This document shows positions 32,982 through 34,815 of a stretch of 34,815 nucleotides of DNA, in pieces. The notes beneath the pieces were generated by a model. The model ran no database searches, was not told where the DNA came from, and saw nothing but the letters and a program-made list of their open reading frames with translations. Every line of letters starts with the position of its first letter. The stretch's first letter is position 1. The DNA is taken from NCBI GenBank assembly GCA_016212695.1, contig JACREX010000028.1, forward strand, positions 1 through 34,815, written 5' to 3'. The position numbers and the translations under genes are program-made. The DNA is from Bacteroidia bacterium. GTDB lineage: Bacteria > Bacteroidota > Bacteroidia > Bacteroidales > GWF2-35-48.

Positions 32982-33473
32982 ATGCAGGGTTCGCATGTAT
33001 TCATACTGTGTTTTTTTCTGTTTTCCGCTTGTATCTGCAGATCGCAAACTACAGGGGAGATAGACGGCTGCAGCGGCTGCAAACCTAAGGTTGACACGAC
33101 CATTGATAATTCGCTCACGATTAATACGCAAGAAAATACTATTGCCGTCGTTAAAATTATTGAGAATAGCGCCAACAAATGCATCCGTTATATTTTTGTT
33201 AATAAAAATGAAACATTTGAAGTTAAAAATATTCCGAAAGGAACTTATACAGTCAAATTTGTTCTTGGAACCGATTGGGATTTCAGTAAAAAGAATAAAT
33301 GCAAACTGCATTTTAAAGATAAAAAACCGCTTATTATGAAGCTGGCAAAATCGCTCCAGTTCAAAAAAATAAAAAAATCCGATGGGTATGAAACATCATC
33401 CTTTACTATTAACCTTGGTATCAATTTTAGCGAATTGAATGTCGCGAATCAGAAGTTGGAAGATGAATTTTAA
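32982..33473 (+). CDS. Small exported protein with a CxxC motif, unknown function
   Basis: This 163-residue protein starts with a hydrophobic signal (1-22). FSAC (residues 14-17) is a weak lipobox, while a cut after SQ at 22 would make it a soluble periplasmic protein; I cannot decide. The mature part begins with DGCSGCKPK (C30-x2-C33). A beta-rich domain follows (about 45-115: IAVVKIIENSANKCIRYIFV, then VKNIPKGTYTVKFVLGTDWDF) with the NIPKGTYTVKF pattern of carboxypeptidase-regulatory-like sandwiches. No family is recognised. It may share a transcript with the exported gene upstream. Confidence 0.6.
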   Translation: MQGSHVFILCFFLFSACICRSQTTGEIDGCSGCKPKVDTTIDNSLTINTQENTIAVVKIIENSANKCIRYIFVNKNETFEVKNIPKGTYTVKFVLGTDWDFSKKNKCKLHFKDKKPLIMKLAKSLQFKKIKKSDGYETSSFTINLGINFSELNVANQKLEDEF

Positions 33474-33530
33474 GGGTTTTTAAAATGAATTTAAATTTGT
33501 GTGTTATTGATCTGATGCAATGATGAAAAA

Positions 33531-34598
33531 ATGAAAAAGAAAATTATATTGATTCAATTATTTTTTTTCTTAGTATTTGCTGTTTACAGCCAGATACCTT
33601 CCGGGTATTACGATTCTGCCATTAGTAAAACAGGCCTTGCATTAAGAGCGGCGTTGCATACTATAATAAAAAATCATACTAATGTGGACTACGGTTCTCT
33701 TGAAAATTATTATCCGACAACTGACGCTACAACAGATAATAAAGTATGGGATATGTATTCCGATATTCCAGGCGGCGCCCCGCCTTATCTGTACACTTTC
33801 AGCCAGGCCTGCGGCAACTACTCGCAGGAAGGCGACTGCTGGAACAAAGAACATTCCTGGCCGCAAAGCTGGTTTAACGGAGATTCTCCCATGTATTCAG
33901 ACCTTTTTCATATTGTCCCTACAGATGGTTTTGTCAATAACAAGCGCAGCAATTATCCGTATGGAGAGGTGGGATCCGCCACATGGACTTCACAGAACGG
34001 GAGCAGGCTTGGCGCAAGTAATTTTACCGGTTACAGCGGGACGGTATTCGAACCGATTGATGCGTATAAAGGTGATTTTGCAAGAAATTATTTTTACATG
34101 TGCACACGCTATTACACGGAAGATACCGGATGGATCACCAACGATATGGTGGATAAAGCGAACCTGAAGCCCTGGGCGCTTACCATGATGAGGCAATGGA
34201 ACCTGAGCGATACGGTGAGCCAGAAAGAAATTGACCGCAACAACAGTGTTTATACTATACAGCATAACCGTAACCCGTTCATTGATCATCCGGAATTTGT
34301 TGACTCAATCTGGGGGAATATTAATGGAATTGAATATATGCCGTATGAAAAATCGTATTTCACGATGTATCCGAATCCTGCCTGTGATTTTACAAGAATC
34401 TGCATCTATAATAACCGTACGGATGACTTTTTATTAATAATTTACAATCTGATCGGGGAAAAAATTTATTCAAAAAAATTCTCTGAAGGGAAAAAGATGG
34501 ATATTGATCTAAACCGGTTCGATTGCGGAACTTACTTTATACAGATAATTAACTCAACCGGGTTTAACAACTTACAAAAATTAATTATTATAAAGTAA
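33531..34598 (+). CDS. Endonuclease I family nuclease with T9SS sorting domain
   Basis: This 355-residue protein has a signal peptide (1-20, ending AVYSQ). An endonuclease I (PF04231) domain follows (about 25-275) with the beta-beta-alpha metal motif WNKEHSWPQSWF (104-115, H108), SDLFHIVPTDGFVNNKRSNYPYG and HNRNPFIDHPEFVD. A T9SS type A sorting domain spans about 283-355 (FTMYPNPACDF, then DCGTYFIQIIN). It should degrade DNA or RNA outside the cell or at its surface, for nutrient use or DNA-matrix breakdown. The family of extracellular endonuclease I with this C-terminus is typical of Bacteroidota. It is followed 26 nt after its stop by the heptamer array. Confidence 0.88.
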   Translation: MKKKIILIQLFFFLVFAVYSQIPSGYYDSAISKTGLALRAALHTIIKNHTNVDYGSLENYYPTTDATTDNKVWDMYSDIPGGAPPYLYTFSQACGNYSQEGDCWNKEHSWPQSWFNGDSPMYSDLFHIVPTDGFVNNKRSNYPYGEVGSATWTSQNGSRLGASNFTGYSGTVFEPIDAYKGDFARNYFYMCTRYYTEDTGWITNDMVDKANLKPWALTMMRQWNLSDTVSQKEIDRNNSVYTIQHNRNPFIDHPEFVDSIWGNINGIEYMPYEKSYFTMYPNPACDFTRICIYNNRTDDFLLIIYNLIGEKIYSKKFSEGKKMDIDLNRFDCGTYFIQIINSTGFNNLQKLIIIK

Positions 34599-34623
34599 AA
34601 TTTCTATCCTTGCTGGTTGCAAG

Positions 34624-34815
34624 TTACCGATTACCGATTACTGATTACCGATTACTGATTACCGATTACCGATTACTGATTACCGATTACTGATTACCGA
34701 TTACTGATTACTGATTACCGATTACTGATTACCGATTACTGATTACCGATTACTGATTACCGATTACTGATTACCGATTACTGATTACCGATTACTGATT
34801 ACCGATTACTGATTA
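34624..34815. repeat. Long heptamer tandem array (TTACCGA/TTACTGA), runs off the window
   Basis: Twenty-seven 7-bp units plus three bases fill 34624-34815 with no other sequence. Units are TTACCGA (C type) or TTACTGA (T type), in the order C C T C T C C T C T C T T C T C T C T C T C T C T C T, so a C-T 14-bp dimer has been amplified. The unit is the reverse complement of the array at 18304. It starts 26 nt after the nuclease stop. The copy number beyond the window is unknown and the assembly end may be caused by this repeat. Confidence 0.92.

Noticed and set aside
34624-34815. CRISPR array
   Set aside because: The units are 7 bp with no spacers; it is a simple tandem repeat.

Overview
The window looks like a Bacteroidota chromosome segment, probably from an environmental Bacteroidales- or Sphingobacteriia-like lineage. 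The DNA is AT-rich. Start codons mostly lack Shine-Dalgarno sequences. Several promoters fit the Bacteroidota pattern TTTG-N18-TAnnTTTG. Four exported proteins end in a type IX secretion (T9SS) type A sorting domain with a YPNP motif. There is a TonB-dependent receptor/DUF4249 lipoprotein pair. No rRNA, tRNA, CRISPR array, integrase or transposase was seen.

Layout. 1-2132: two mosaic paralogues encoding a signal peptide, a coiled coil and one membrane span, on either side of a small PD-(D/E)XK-like protein gene. 2196-8102: a 1968-residue T9SS surface protein with beta-strand repeats, Ig-like domains and nine ~69-residue repeats. 8108-13043: a compact cluster that I read as a candidate RiPP (ribosomally made, modified peptide) system. 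It contains a PqqD-like peptide chaperone, a 58-residue candidate precursor with a Ser/Gly/Asp C-terminus, an HPr-kinase-like protein, an S26/SipW-type Ser-His peptidase, an ABC exporter and, on the other strand, an NTP_transf_5-type nucleotidyltransferase. Apart from the S26-type peptidase, these are the accessory genes of paeninodin-type lasso peptide clusters. The lasso cyclase (Asn-synthetase-like C protein) and the transglutaminase-like B2 protease are both missing. This is the most interesting part of the window.

13314-18306: housekeeping-type genes (Maf pyrophosphatase, long-chain acyl-CoA synthetase, DUF4153 membrane protein), with a GIY-YIG endonuclease gene sitting between two matching sets of palindromic repeats. 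18304-18548: a heptamer tandem array and a dispersed repeat. 18581-21844 (minus): a TonB-dependent receptor and DUF4249 lipoprotein operon. 22212-23728: a SiaB-like protein with two tandem GHKL-like domains, the first apparently lacking its G-box, followed by a SiaC-like phosphoprotein. 23735-31956 (minus): a methyltransferase, a MITE-like 145-bp element, a T9SS protein, an Omp28-like T9SS protein with a CxxC site, and a large BNR/sortilin-like propeller protein. 32174-34598: two small exported proteins of unknown function and a T9SS-exported endonuclease I. The window ends inside a second, much longer array of the same heptamer, in the opposite orientation.

All calls come from reading sequence and motifs by eye; no database search or structure prediction was run.
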